Of a stretch of DNA of 64,000 bases, positions 37,661 to 50,200 are shown in pieces. Location of the stretch: assembly GCA_026745465.1 (NCBI GenBank), contig JACYXH010000812.1, forward strand, positions 3,634,454 to 3,698,453, given 5' to 3'. The position numbers and the translations under genes are program-made. This DNA is from Lota lota. Taxonomy: Eukaryota; Chordata; Actinopteri; Gadiformes; Lotidae. The notes below the pieces were generated by a model. The model was not told the DNA's origin. It searched no databases and saw nothing but the letters and a program-made list of their open reading frames with translations. Within the stretch, counting starts at the first letter, position 1. Each line of letters opens with the position of its first letter.

Positions 37661-38650
37661 CTGCTCTAAGCTCCGTTAGTAAACACGAGCCACTATTTTT
37701 CCGAGCTTCTAAGCTGCAATTGCCTGGTTGATTGACATGTGTAGTATTGTGTTAATTATGTTTTTGTATAATGTTTTTTAAATTATACCAGGCTATATAT
37801 ATAAAAAAAAATAGTCAACATTGAGACTGAGATACATTCCAGTGTTTTAGAAAATATATATTTTAATGTAATTATGTAATAAGTAAATATAATACTTATT
37901 ATGTAATAAGTAAATACATTCCACTGATATATAAATCAGTGGAATGCAAAACATATTTAATATGATATATATTGGAAACATATTCCCACGTATTTCTGTG
38001 CATAATGAGCTACTGGGTCTTACCCTTTTTCCAATGTCCATGTTTACTTTCCTCCCACTAGGTGGTGGAAGAGAGCACTGTTTTGGACGAAGCCTTAATC
38101 GGCCAGCGCTAGCCAAAAACATCTTGTCGGGTCATGCGGGGTGAATAAAGGCGCAGCTCGTTTAATAAACACAGGGCTATGATCCATTTGTTATTGTGTG
38201 GTTTCTTCACTCGTTTGTCCTTCGGGAACTCTTGAAAGCCATTGGCCATTGAGTGGGAGGAGGAGGGGTCATCCTGTGTCACGTGGTGTCTCGTCAGCCC
38301 GGCCTCTGATGGAAAGCGAAACTGATGGTGTCTAAAGGGGCAACCTATTCTAGAGGGTTCCCTTTTAGTCTTTAAATAGCCTGGCCATTTGCATTCCATC
38401 AAAGAGCGTTGATTCCAAGTGTTTGTCCCTTTCACAAGTATTTCACTCATCTTCATCTCATCTAATACTGTTCATGCTGTCTGAGAAATTTGTCACAACA
38501 AAGATGGCAAATAAACATGAGATTTATTTGTGAGATGTTTGGAGGTTTACAATTCAACAATCCACCTTCTGGATTGTGGACTGATTGTAATGAATGGACA
38601 GGATACATCTTTGGTTTTGAACAATCAAGCCCAGAATCCATGTTAACTGA

Positions 38651-38658
<8 letters not shown>
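37661..38658. other. Intergenic with a perfect hairpin, no gene seen
   Basis: Holds a 12-bp perfect inverted repeat with a 6-bp loop (37917-37946). It follows two tandem copies of ATTATGTAATAAGTAAATA (about 37870-37916). A minus-strand frame of 115 codons at 38109-38456 matches no family I know. Confidence 0.4.

Positions 38659-38742
<84 letters not shown>
38659..38742. repeat. (GT)n microsatellite
   Basis: About 84 bp of GT, abutting the left copy of the inverted repeat at 38743. Confidence 0.96.
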
Positions 38743-38745
<3 letters not shown>

Positions 38746-38920
38746 TATCTTTTGGTCTTTTTTATGTCAACACTCCTCTCTGCAAATGTTCTCCCTGTGT
38801 GTGCAAGAGTGTCTATGATAACGAGTTGGGCCAATTAGAGAATAAACTGTAAATAGATAGTCTGTAGCTGTGAGTGAGCATTGAATTGGACTCTGATGCT
38901 CATTATTCTAACCAATGAAT
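38743..38920 (+). repeat. Left copy of an inverted repeat flanking cplx4
   Basis: Nearly matches the reverse complement of 44764-44952. Shared blocks include TATGTCAAC, CTCCTCTCTGCAAATGTTC, AGAGAATAAACTGTAAATAG, AGCTGTGAGTGAGCATTGA and TGATGCTCATTATTCTAACC. No coding potential. Confidence 0.88.
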
Positions 38921-38928
38921 GCACAACC

Positions 38929-38938
38929 CCCCCCCCCC

Positions 38939-38968
<30 letters not shown>
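38929..38968. repeat. Poly(C) joined to (CA)n
   Basis: About ten C followed by CA repeats. Confidence 0.93.
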
Positions 38969-38973
<5 letters not shown>

Positions 38974-39204
38974 CTACAAAGAAAATGCTTGACCCAAATA
39001 TTTGCAGACAGCTTTCCTGCACTGTAAATAAACGTCACCTTACAGCACTAGTGTTGCTCCACTATTGATTTCACTGTTGTCAACCCCCACGCTAGATGGT
39101 CTACTGAACGACCACGTATAAATGTAAAATTACACGATCTACCAGTTTATTAGTTCCAACGAGATTACCTGTCCAATCTAACTCTGCAAGGGCAATTAAG
39201 GCAT

Positions 39205-39381
39205 CATGGGTGGCAGTACATTGACCCATGAGTGGCAGCACAGTGAACAATCGGTGGAGGCATAGTGACCCATGGGTGGCAGCGTAGTGACCCATTGGTG
39301 GCAGCGTAGTGACCCATGGGTGGCAGTATAGTGACCCATGAGTGGCAGTACAGTGACCCATGGCTTGCGGTGTAGTGACCA
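39205..39381. repeat. 22-bp minisatellite, about 8 copies
   Basis: Unit approximately TAGTGACCCATGGGTGGCAG plus two bases, with scattered substitutions (GGG/GAG, GCG/TAC). Confidence 0.92.
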
Positions 39382-39384
39382 AGG

Positions 39385-39540
39385 CAGCATATTAGTGTGA
39401 GCACTGTGGTCAGCACTCCATAACCTCCCAGCCAGAAGGTCTTGGGTTCAAACTCCACTGGGGCCTTTCTGTGTGGAGTCCCCCACCTCTAAAGACATGC
39501 ATTGTAGGGTCCTTAGCAAGACATGACATAATTTGTAAAG
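39385..39540 (+). mobile_element. SINE fragment
   Basis: A tRNA-like GGGTTCAAACTCC near 39441, then GGCCTTTCTGTGTGGAGTC, the body motif common in fish tRNA-derived SINEs. The tail is not clear. Confidence 0.55.
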
Positions 39541-40430
39541 TCGGCATGGAACATGACTTTATGGCTGTGTTTCAACCAGACACCATGGACTCCTATTATA
39601 CTGCACATATTAAGTGTGCTTCATTGTTTATGACAAACCATAAACCCAAATAAAATTAGGGTTTATACATTTCCGGAAAGAAAACCCTAAAGCTACTGTA
39701 GGTAAGGTTAGGAGGAGCTATTATTTGGTGTGTTATTTGGTTTTAAATGCCATAGCTCTCCGTCAGCTACTAGTGAGTAAAATGCACTGTGAGAATAGTT
39801 TGTGGTTGACTAAGCCTCTGTATGAGACTATTTCGATTGTAGACTGCTCGCGGATATTTTCTGACAAATCAGAGCTTCCCTGATTGGTTCGGGGAATCCA
39901 TCTTGTTAGTCAATAACAGTTGTGTTAATTTAAACCTTTTCAATGGCTGAGAAACACAGAGAGGGAGGGGGAGTTTTTTGGCTTCTTGCCTTCTTTTCTG
40001 CTTGCTCTCTTTACAACTCTTAATTCTTACCTACAGCACCTTTAAAAGTGAATTATCTATGGTCAAACGGCAGGTCACTGCTAAAGGCCTCACTGCTACA
40101 TGGAACAAGATGTTCTTGTCAATTGAAACTAGGCTGCTAATTATGAGCTAAGCTTTTGAGCTGTTATACTCTGCCCATAATGCATTCATACACACAACAC
40201 ATCTCCTATAACTGACAGACAATAACCACTTGGTATGTTAGCATAGCAGGCAGGTTTTGTCTATAAAGTAACCGAAACCTGAAACTTTGTTTAATAATTT
40301 TTTAACACTACCCAAAAGCCGTGGCTCGGATAGTGTCAAGATTGTCCCCAACTTTTGATTGGAAACTCTACGACCAGCACCTTTTGGAGGAGTTTAACGA
40401 ACCCACATAGCTAGCCGACACCACCCAACT
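39541..40430. other. Upstream region of cplx4
   Basis: AT-rich. No TATA box or upstream exon was identified with confidence. Confidence 0.3.
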
Positions 40431-43400
40431 ATGGCGTTCCTCATGAAGCATGTGCTGGGGGATAAACTGACGAGCATGACCGGTGGAGGAGGTAAAGAGG
40501 CTGCTGTGGCAGTTGCGGACGGGAAGGAGACGCCAGAGTCTAAAGGCATGTCCCGCGAGGAGTTTGAAGAGTACCAGAGGCAACTGGTACAGGAGAAGTG
40601 AGTAGATTGAAGAATCAGGTATATCATGTTCTCTACATCCATGTTTATTGAAGAACGGCACCAGGCCTTCTTCAAAGCTACATCGATTGAATAGAGAAGC
40701 AAGTTGATTAAAATCCCCATGAACTGATGAGCTCTGATCCTCACCTGCTGTACTGCTTTAGAGGTGGAGAGATGTATCTATTTTACATTGTTAATAGTTT
40801 TCTTGTTTCAATGAAGCAATTCATCCATTAAGCTGCTGTCCTACTTAAACAATACATGAAGAATGCTAGCCGTATTTATAGAATGCCCCCAGGATTTGTC
40901 TGCAGACCTTTTTAGACTGGTTTTCCACAGCAAAGGATTTTATTATAACCCTTTTTTAATTTAATTAATTCAATCTGCCTACTATATAGGTCTAAAATAC
41001 AAAATGTAATAATTACTGAAAGTACTACTGAAGTTAGACCAGTCAATAAGGGTTAAATCAACTCACCAAAGGATTGAGAAGGTTAAAATACTAGGGAGAG
41101 GCATGCATAATAATATATTAATGAAATGTCAAATTATAAACAGAATTCTAGTCTTATGGTCAATAAGATAAGATAAGATGGGGCTTTATTAATTCCTAGA
41201 TGGGAAATTCAGGAGTAGCTGCCTGGGATTACTGTTGGACAGATAACCCACAGAGCAGCTGCTTCTACAGAATGGATCATTTGTATTTTTACAAATGGAA
41301 CCATGTCACCGTGTGAAGTAGACACCGGACAGATTATCGCGGAACGGCAACTTTTAAATACGCTTGATATCCGGTGTACAGTTAAACATGGGCAGACTGT
41401 GGGGGGTTTGTGTGCAGGCAAAGATGTGCTTGGTGTGTACCCATGACGCGTGTGTGACATCAATGGAAGGAAGCCCGGCTAAGAAGGAAGCTTTAGGTGG
41501 GGATTTATTTTGCTTAGGTGGATCTCAAATTAGCCTGAGTAGATGAGTGAGGGATGGGTATGATAGGTCTCGTTGCGTTGTAGCTTCCCGAAGACACCAT
41601 TAAACATAGCCCTCTTCTTGGTCGGCACACGATTAAACAAACAAAGTCTATTTTTTATTTGATGTTATTCAAATATCACACCTCACATTCAATAAGGTCT
41701 GAGATGATTTTGTCAAGATTCATATTATTGTGTTGAAATAGGACTACTGAAAGTACACTGGGACACATGTCACAAGAACATAATGTTAAATATTTTTGAC
41801 TGCATTTATTTTTTACAAAAGTAATTTGTGGTTTTGCATCCTTAAGTAATTCTAATTCAAGTACTTTGTATTCAGATTTATCTAAATACTTTTTAACTAT
41901 AAATGTATGTTCTAATATAGTGTCTAGAGTTGTATTTATATAACAATGATTGCATTTGTGCAACATTTGTCATAACATCTTACATCAACATCAAACATCA
42001 ACATCAATTACATCTTATCATTATGCACTGTTACTTGTGTGGACGCTGAATGCTAGTTAGCTACATTATAAAGCAACAGCACCATTCATTCATTTTGGTG
42101 AAAGATACTCATTAATACAGACCATTCAAGATGAGGGCCATATTTTAAGTGAATCAATTATATTTGTTACAATTGGGACTCTCGTTTAAACCAATCAAAA
42201 TAGCCCAGCGAGTTGAGTAATTCAACCTTATGAGCTAGATCTGGTGGAGCGGATCGATAGGATCTTGTTCGTTTAGATCAAAACATGCGTGTGTGTGCAT
42301 TTTGCCACACCAAGCTAACAACATAAGTATGAGGTGGTAAAACTGCTGTTAAGACACTGAGCTTTCCTAGGGGCTTTAGAAGATGGCCACCTGCTTCCCT
42401 GCCTTCCTCTTAACCTCTTAATGCTTTCACCGTATGTTGTGGCTGCATCGTTTAGATGGTCGCAGTGGCACATAGACATTCTCGGAAAGTCAAAGTGAGA
42501 CAGGGTGGACGCAGATTCAGTCCGGATTTGTGAGATGCAAATGCCAGCCAAATGCTAAACTACTCCATACATTGGTTCTGGCTTCATGAAAAGCACTAAG
42601 GAAAACACCTTGAAGGAATCATACCTGCCTTTGTGGTCCCTGCCTTATTACATCACATTAATGTTATTCTAGTAAATGATACATTAAATAGTAACTTATA
42701 CACTCCGATTTTTTGGGGGATGTTTTAGTTGATGGTTTAATTTAATTTCATAGCCAACAATTAAAAGTACGATTTAAGTTGAATGCAAATGTTACCATTT
42801 TGTTAAATTTTGCACTAATCATTTTACACATGAACAAATTATTTTATCCTACTGTAAATTGTATAGCCAACACTAAACCATTGTACAGTTTCAGATGGCT
42901 GTACTGAACAATGTATTTTCAGTGACCGCCTACTTCCCACTTTCCAATGCAGAATCGAACGGGATCAGGAGTTTGCCACAAAGAAGGCAGAGCGGGCCAA
43001 TCTGAGAGTCGCACTCAGAGACAAATACAGACTTCCAGAAGTAAGGGGACCCTTATCATTTAGTTTTTTTGTCATTCATATAATTGCTCGTTTTCTAAGT
43101 GACCTCTCACAGAACTGTTGAAACTGAGACTAAATAATCAAATTATAATCATACAGATTTGAATGTAGATCATATTACATAACTATAATTAATATAGTAA
43201 TTGTAATTATAATAATAACTAATCATTAAAACTATACTACCGGTGCTAATGACTGGGTATCATTATCATAGAGCGCTCAAGATGACGCAACAGTTCAGAT
43301 GGCTGGGGAAGATCTTGACCTCCCAGAGGACCTCGCGAAGATGGTGGAGGAAGACGAGGAAGAGGAGGAGAACAACGACTCCTTTATGGGGAAGGTTCTA

Positions 43401-43490
43401 AACATGGACGTGGACAAACTGAAAATCCAGGCCCAGGCCACCATGATGGATGTGAAGCAGGCTGCCGAGGAGAAGTGCACCGTGATGTGA
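40431..43490 (+). CDS. cplx4: Complexin 4, CaaX-anchored SNARE regulator, three exons
   Basis: Binds assembled SNARE complexes and tunes vesicle fusion. CPLX3/4 are the isoforms of retinal ribbon synapses, held on membranes by farnesylation. Exons are 40431-40597, 42953-43040 and 43272-43490 (157 codons, junctions in frame, GTGAGT and GTAAGG donors). The first exon gives MAFLMKHVLGDKLTSMTGGGG. The central SNARE-binding helix is [33 protein letters not shown] (about 53-85). An acidic stretch EEDEEEEE follows, then VLNMDVDKLKIQAQATMMDV. The protein ends CTVM, a prenylation box, and length is close to human CPLX4 (160). It lies just upstream of rx in the same orientation, as CPLX4 and RAX adjoin on human 18q21. 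An ATTAAA at 43736-43741 may be the poly(A) signal. Confidence 0.93.
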
Positions 43491-43741
43491 AGGCTATACG
43501 TACATCTAGGAAATTCAACAAAAATGATCGCGTGAAGTGTCTCGATGCACAGATTGAGGCTTAATGTGCGAACTGACTCCAATTGAAAATATGCCTCATT
43601 GGCTAACGGACTGCTCCACTGCAGCAGATGTGTCCAATAGTTATGAATGTCGTATTTTCAACATGACCATTATGGTTTTTTTCCCTCTATGGAGTTGCAG
43701 CATTACTGTTTTTACATATTCCGATTTTTGTATTTATTAAA

Positions 43742-44763
43742 ATGGTACATAACGTATCTTCTTGTAAGGATTCAACAAAGTGCAGTAAAATGATCAGTAA
43801 AACATGGTCGGGTCATGGATTGTTAGACCTAATCTAATCTACTCTGAGTGGTTGCTGAGTATTTACTAGTTGATGGCGGTTGTGACAAACCACAAGATTA
43901 AAAGATAAAGAACCGACAGGTTTCAAGGGGTTTTGTCTCTGCTAATGAGGCCAAAAGAATGGGATTAACTGATAATCAAACAAACCTATAGGTCCTCGGC
44001 AATAATATCGATAAGCGAGGGCTAGCAACTCTGTGCCTATTGATTAGTTAACAGTTAACAGTAGTTTGAATGGCACACTATTTTAGCATATCAATTATGG
44101 GGACATATGCCCAAGCACGCTTTTCCCCCTGTAAATATATGAATGTTAAACTAAATATTATTTTAGTTTATTCATTTACATAAATTATACTTCAATTACA
44201 ATATCATTATTAAGTAAAAAATAACAATACTATTCATTCATCTTCAAATGATCATCAATAAATGAACCTGTTGTAGGACAAGTGTTTACGCAGCGCCACA
44301 ACCCCCTCAGCTCGTTGGTCATCACGTGATCTCAGCCCCTTTCCTTATTCCTCTTCCTCTTGGTCTTCCTCGGGCCCATGCTGTTCCCCAACCCCCTTTC
44401 CCCCTTTAAGCTGACACAGCTCCTTTAGACGTTAGCGGCCTGCCTCCTAATAGGATCACAGCGGATTAACCTGTCATCTGATAAAACTAAGAGGCTCGAT
44501 AGCTACGCTGCGCCATCTTAACCAATTTGCACTCAATTAGGATAATGGGGGGAAAATCGAAAAGAGGGGCAGCCTTAATATAATAATGTGTTAATATGAT
44601 TATTCACCCAATGTTTTCACGTTGGTGCATTCAAGCACTTTGGGCGATATAGGGATCTTGCCAATCAGTCACCAGACAACAGTCCTGCGCAGATTAATGT
44701 AACTTCAATGTACTTGTGAGGCGCTATAAGTGAAGTGTGCATCTGAAATATAGCCTCTTAATT
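43742..44763. other. Intergenic, candidate regulatory block
   Basis: Segment 44440-44560 is repeat-free and holds GGATTAACC (Otx/Crx type), TTAACC and CAATTAGG. It is a plausible shared cplx4/rx element; no other support is available here. Confidence 0.3.
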
Positions 44764-44952
44764 GTTTATTGGTTAGAATAATGAGCATCAGAATCCAAAT
44801 CAATGCTCACTCACAGCTGCAGACTATCTATTTACAGTTTATTCTCTAGTTCGCTAATGGACACTCTTGCACACCCAGGATGAACATACAAGATATGAAC
44901 ATTTGCAGAGAGGAGGGTTGACATAAAAAAATACCAATAGATAAAGGTTTTT
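44764..44952 (-). repeat. Right copy of an inverted repeat flanking cplx4
   Basis: The reverse complement is about 85-90% identical by eye to 38743-38920, with one short insertion (about 44870-44890) relative to the left copy. Confidence 0.88.
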
Positions 44953-47251
44953 AACAACCAAAGGAACGATGTCATATCCAAGTCATTTAACCAATTGCCA
45001 TCAAGCTCTTTGAGCTCACTTAATGAGCACTGGAGGACAGATCATAAAGTGAGCTCTTTTAATGAGTTAGCCATCACCTCTATAATGTGGCCAACCTGTC
45101 GTGTCTCAGCCACACTAGCAAATCCTGAGGCTGGACCGTCCCAACATCTGGTGGTGATTAAGAACAGCCTTCACATACAACACACAGCACATTAACAATT
45201 AATAATGAGGACACAGTTAACAATTTGATGGTGTTCAAACATGTGCCTTGGCTGTGCCGTTTATCCTTTAACAGGACAACTACTTCTAAAACAACAGATC
45301 ATTTTGTTTTTATGCATTCATATTTCGATAGTTTGTTTGTTCTATATACATTATGTGTTGTACATTAAATATTACCGTTTGTATTGTTACTGAGTAAGTT
45401 TCGCTCAAGATAAATGAGTTGATGTCACAGGAAGTGAAGTCGTTAGGCTCATTAAGGACAGGCTTGATCTCTGAGGCTCTTGGCTGCCACAGCTTTGAAC
45501 AGGGCAGCTTCAGCTACAGGAGACATGTGCTATATCTGCAAATCCAAAGCCCCCCTCCCCCAAGAGCTAGAGCATATTATTATTAGAATATGACTATGAG
45601 GTTCAAATCTATAATACTCTCTCTACATACAGAATGATCCCAAATAGTATATTTTCATCTCATCTTGAGACAACAACAACAACATTTGATTAGAAAATAT
45701 AACACATTTAAATAAACAATTCTGCCTGTATTTTATCTGACTCATTCTGTGCTGAACTCTGTGCCATTTGGACCCGGGTCCGACCAACCAGTAAGGATCA
45801 TGTATATTTCAAAAGTTAGCAGTGTTCAAAGTAGTTCTTAAGCTTGACATGTCGATAAATAAAAAGCTTTGAGGAAACAATGAGCAATTCAGTTCTTCTG
45901 CTTTTTTGCCCTGATGTTGTACCGCACTTCAAAACGTCTAGGTGCATGTAAGGCAGTTTGTGTTTGAATTCAACTGTTTCTATGAATACAAGTCTTTACT
46001 TTGTGTAGCCAGTCTAGTTAGAGTCCATCTCTGTGTCTTTACCCCCCCCCCCCCCTCACATTGTCTATAATGAAGGGATTAGCGAAAACTCTCAGTACGA
46101 GCCATTATCTTTCGGACAATAGATTTTTTGAAAGAAAGTTTTGTTAAGGCTTCATTAGCGATGGCCTCCCTCTGTGGTCTGAATGCAGGGCACATTTGGA
46201 GCAATTACTTAACCAGAAAACAACCGTCAATCATTCTTAAAGGGGAAGGAGTCCAATTAATAAACCTCTTAAACCCTTTTGGTTTTACATCCACTGCCCT
46301 GCAAGCTTCTGGTGTCCCGTGCGGTTTAAGGAGAGTTTTGTCCACTGAGAAAGACATTCCATCAGGTTGTTAGACAGGGGGTCCAACATTGATTCCTTTG
46401 CTCACTTGGGCGCAGTGTATTCTCGAGGACTTAATGGGGGAGTAGCAAGTGCCTTACAGTAGCTATCCCAAGTGTCTTTGGCTGTCATTTATTTACTTAT
46501 GGACTAGTGAGTCAACATGCACACAGCCTAGCCCCTGCAGCACCATCGTGATAGAGGGTAAGTTATCTACCTCGCCTGGGTTTCAGATACATTGGTGACT
46601 TGGAACAATTCAGTGCTTGCTGGTTTTTCCGTGTAATCTATTTGATTTCTGATTAGCAGAAAACAAATGTTAAAAGTAATTATATCGATCAGGTTTCCGA
46701 AGAAGCTCTCATCTTGACTTGATTTTGTATATGCTTGCTTTGTACATAATTATAACTTTTAGTTGTTATTAATTATGTATTTTCTATTATAACTGTACAT
46801 TGGATTCATCTTTAAACTAAATACAAAACACAACACCAATGTATACGTTAGAGCAAAAATATATGCTAGCCACAGCAATATTCAACCGTTGAACAACAAA
46901 ATGCCATTCAATGTACAATATTGGAGTGATCTTGGAGATCATTTTAGTGACTTAAATGCTCTTAATATTAAATTTTTCTTTACAATTTTATCAGACGATT
47001 TCTGACATTTTCTTTCCCACCATTTCCCTGTTGCAGCTAACACTATAGTCTTGGACATTTTTGCTTCAACTTTTCTGAAGTGAGACTGAAAGAGGGCCAT
47101 TCCCCTAGGCCTCACACATTAACCCCGGACCAGCAAGGAGAGACCACTCAACGCTGGGAAAGTTGCACCTTCCTTCCTCCTGACTGCAATTTATTGTTCA
47201 TCCAAACATTCAATTTTTTTGTTCTTAACACGAAGAGGAAGACCCTCTCGG
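44953..47251. other. rx upstream region with candidate enhancers
   Basis: Two similar GAGCTC...TTAATGAG segments lie at about 45011-45068. CTTTGAACA near 45493 reads as a TCF/LEF-type site. Block 46130-46340 has ATTAGCG, GCAATTAC and CCAATTAATA. The rx promoter should lie just before 47252. No coding exon seen. Confidence 0.3.
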
Positions 47252-50200
47252 ATGCATTTGTCAATGGATACCCTTGGAATGGTGGACGATGGTTGCCTGG
47301 ACAACTACGACATGTCAAAGGGTGTGGGGTTGAGCGGTGGGGGCCGGGTCCATAGCATCGACGTAATACTGGGATTCAGTAAAGACCAGGACCCGTTGCT
47401 GCAGCACACGGGGGAAGTCCATGACCACAAGGTGAACGGGGGGAACCAGGAAGACTCTGAGAAGCAGGCGTCCTCTGATCCATACAGACACCTTTCAGAC
47501 TTGGGCGACAGCACGGAGCATTCCACTTTCGATGGTGAGTGGAAAATGCACAGATCCATGGCACGTTCTTGGAAAACCTCTATTAAAGCGTTAAGTATTA
47601 AATGTTCTGTAAACTGTGGTACTTATCTTGCCCTTTGATAGAATCAACCACTGACAGCACTAGCGTGTTAAAACCATCTAACACACTCCCAACAACTTTT
47701 TGGAACCCTATTGCCAAGTCTACCATTTTGAAAACAAAACAGACACACTTAAAGCCTTTATAATATTGTTTAAGAAGGAATCCAAGTATGACGATGGAAT
47801 GCGTGTAGATGATGGCTGGTTTAAGCAGCCTCACCTGGCCCGAGTCTGATTGGACTCTGGGGCTGCACACCTATTGCACATTGAGTAATCAATGTGCTCG
47901 GGTTAGACCAGCCATCACCCCTCACACTCAGGGAGAGATCTCCTGCATGGCAACATGGAGAACCAGGTCATGTTAACTGTGGTTAGGTCATTGTTTACAA
48001 ACTTTTACATAAACCAGTTTCCATCACCATCACCATCCTGCATCCTTGTCTTGGAGGAGCCCAGTAAAAGTCACCTAGGTGGAGTGCGGCAGCCACCTAG
48101 GTGGCGTGTAGCATTGGCTTTGTTACACTGGCACCCAATGTGGGGCCTCTCCAGACCAAGAAAGGATGCAGGGTGGTGGTGTTGAAAGCCGGTTTATTGT
48201 ACGGTTTACAGATAATGAAACATGACGCTGGTGCTTCATGTTCATCTCTCCCTGAGTGTGTGTGGCGATGGCAGGTCTAACCTGTGCACATTGACTACTC
48301 AATGTGCAACAGGTGTGCAGCCTCAACCAGCCCCAAAGTCCAATCAGACTCGGGCCAGGTGAGGCTGTTTAAACCAGCCAACGTCCACACACACTCCACA
48401 GACAATGAATCTCGTTTAGTTTCTCACTTCGAGAAAGATTTAGTCCGATGTTTACTAGGTATACTAACAGATTTTAACAGCAAACTTTTTGAAATAATAA
48501 AATGCTGAAGCCATCCATATTTAAATTATTAGCAGCATATCAAGCTTTATTGAGCTAGCATTCAAGCTAACTAAAATGGTTTAGCATAGCATAGCATAAA
48601 CTATGCTAACTATCAATCAATATTTCTGAATTATCTATGGTGGCAGAACTATTCTTTGGTGCTGATCATAAAATATTTCCCTTCACGACCATAGAATGTG
48701 AGGCAATCTAGGAGTAGATATGGATGTCACAGGTTCAAACTGTGTAAAGTCCTGCTGCACAAAAAGTTAATCATTGGGTAATTTGTATATTTTACACAGG
48801 ATGTTGAAAAGATTGGGTTTCTAGGTAAAATCACATTCATTTGGTTTGACGGGATATGATTGTGATTCCAAACAACCATGAAACCCCCCACCTCCAGTTC
48901 AATATATTTATTGGAATTGACTATCTAGATTTGTACCTTTATTTGGTAGCCTTGGATTTACAGGTTTAACTAGCAGCATATGTCCTGGTTGGATTACTCT
49001 CAACTTAAGGGACGATTTCAGTGAAAGATGCCATTGGGATAGGCTTTAATGCTTTTGCAGACCCTTAACCTTTGTTCACTTCCCAAGCATTAGTTTGTCA
49101 GAACTCTTCAGTTGAATTAACCATTTACGTCTTACAAATCACTTTGTGTCATTTATGAGGTAGGTCTTGCCCAGGGAAGCCTAGACTGGACATTGGGATT
49201 CAAACCCAGAACTTTTCTGCTGGGTTGTATGCAAATAGTTTGGTATGACCTTGGCAGAGTAGCACATACAGATAAATGTTTTGAGTAACACCATGGAAAT
49301 GTATCCGGTTCTGTGGATGCAACTGATGCAAGCATGACTGACGTGATTGTTAGATGAGATGAAGAAGTGTTGTTTACTTTCCCTTGACTAATAGACTATA
49401 GCAAGCCTGGCTTGGGCCACTCTCCTCTTGAATAGAGACAAGAGGAACCCTGCTGCTTGTCATTTTAGTGTCAGCCATTGTGCCACATCATCCACTTTCA
49501 TTTATTTACTTTACCAGTAACTTACTTATCGTAGACTGGAATACCAGATACGATACAAGGAATATGTTGTGCCCAAAGAATAGCGCTCCCCAAATATAGT
49601 TTCAGCCACCTTGGAGCTATGACTGAGTGACTCAACAAGGTGGTTATTGAAAGATTTTGTCAGCCCACTGTCATAAGTGTGTCATAATCAAGAGATATGA
49701 CTGAATTTACCATTATTTTTATGAATAAACTTGGTTCAGAAATGAAGTAAACAAATCTCCTCTTAGGGTGATGATGCACTTCAACATACTCACCTTGTAT
49801 TCTACATGAAGTACAGATCTTATTAACATAATTTAAAAATGAATTTCATTGCGTTTCTCTGTGATCGCAGAGTCTAGCCTTTTCTCCATTGACAAGTGCG
49901 AGGAGGGGATGAGTGACCTTCCAAAGGACTTGTGTGACAATGAGGGGTCCCCAGAACCTGCCAGAGACGAAGACCACCCTAAGAAGAAGCACCGGCGAAA
50001 CCGCACCACCTTCACCACCTATCAGCTCCATGAGCTGGAGAGGGCCTTCGAGAAGTCACACTACCCAGATGTCTACAGCAGGGAGGAGTTGGCCATGAAG
50101 GTCAACCTGCCAGAAGTCCGGGTTCAGGTAAGGAGGCTCTTAATGGCATGGCAACGTGTCATGTTTGTCAAGTGCTCCGTTATTCTGAGTTGATAACCGC

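Noticed and set aside
38109-38456. 115-codon minus-strand ORF
   Set aside because: No motif, signal or homology visible; length is within chance for this region.
47219-47251. Earlier rx start in the same frame
   Set aside because: The frame upstream of 47252 has no [13 protein letters not shown] is the start expected for fish rx1/rx2.
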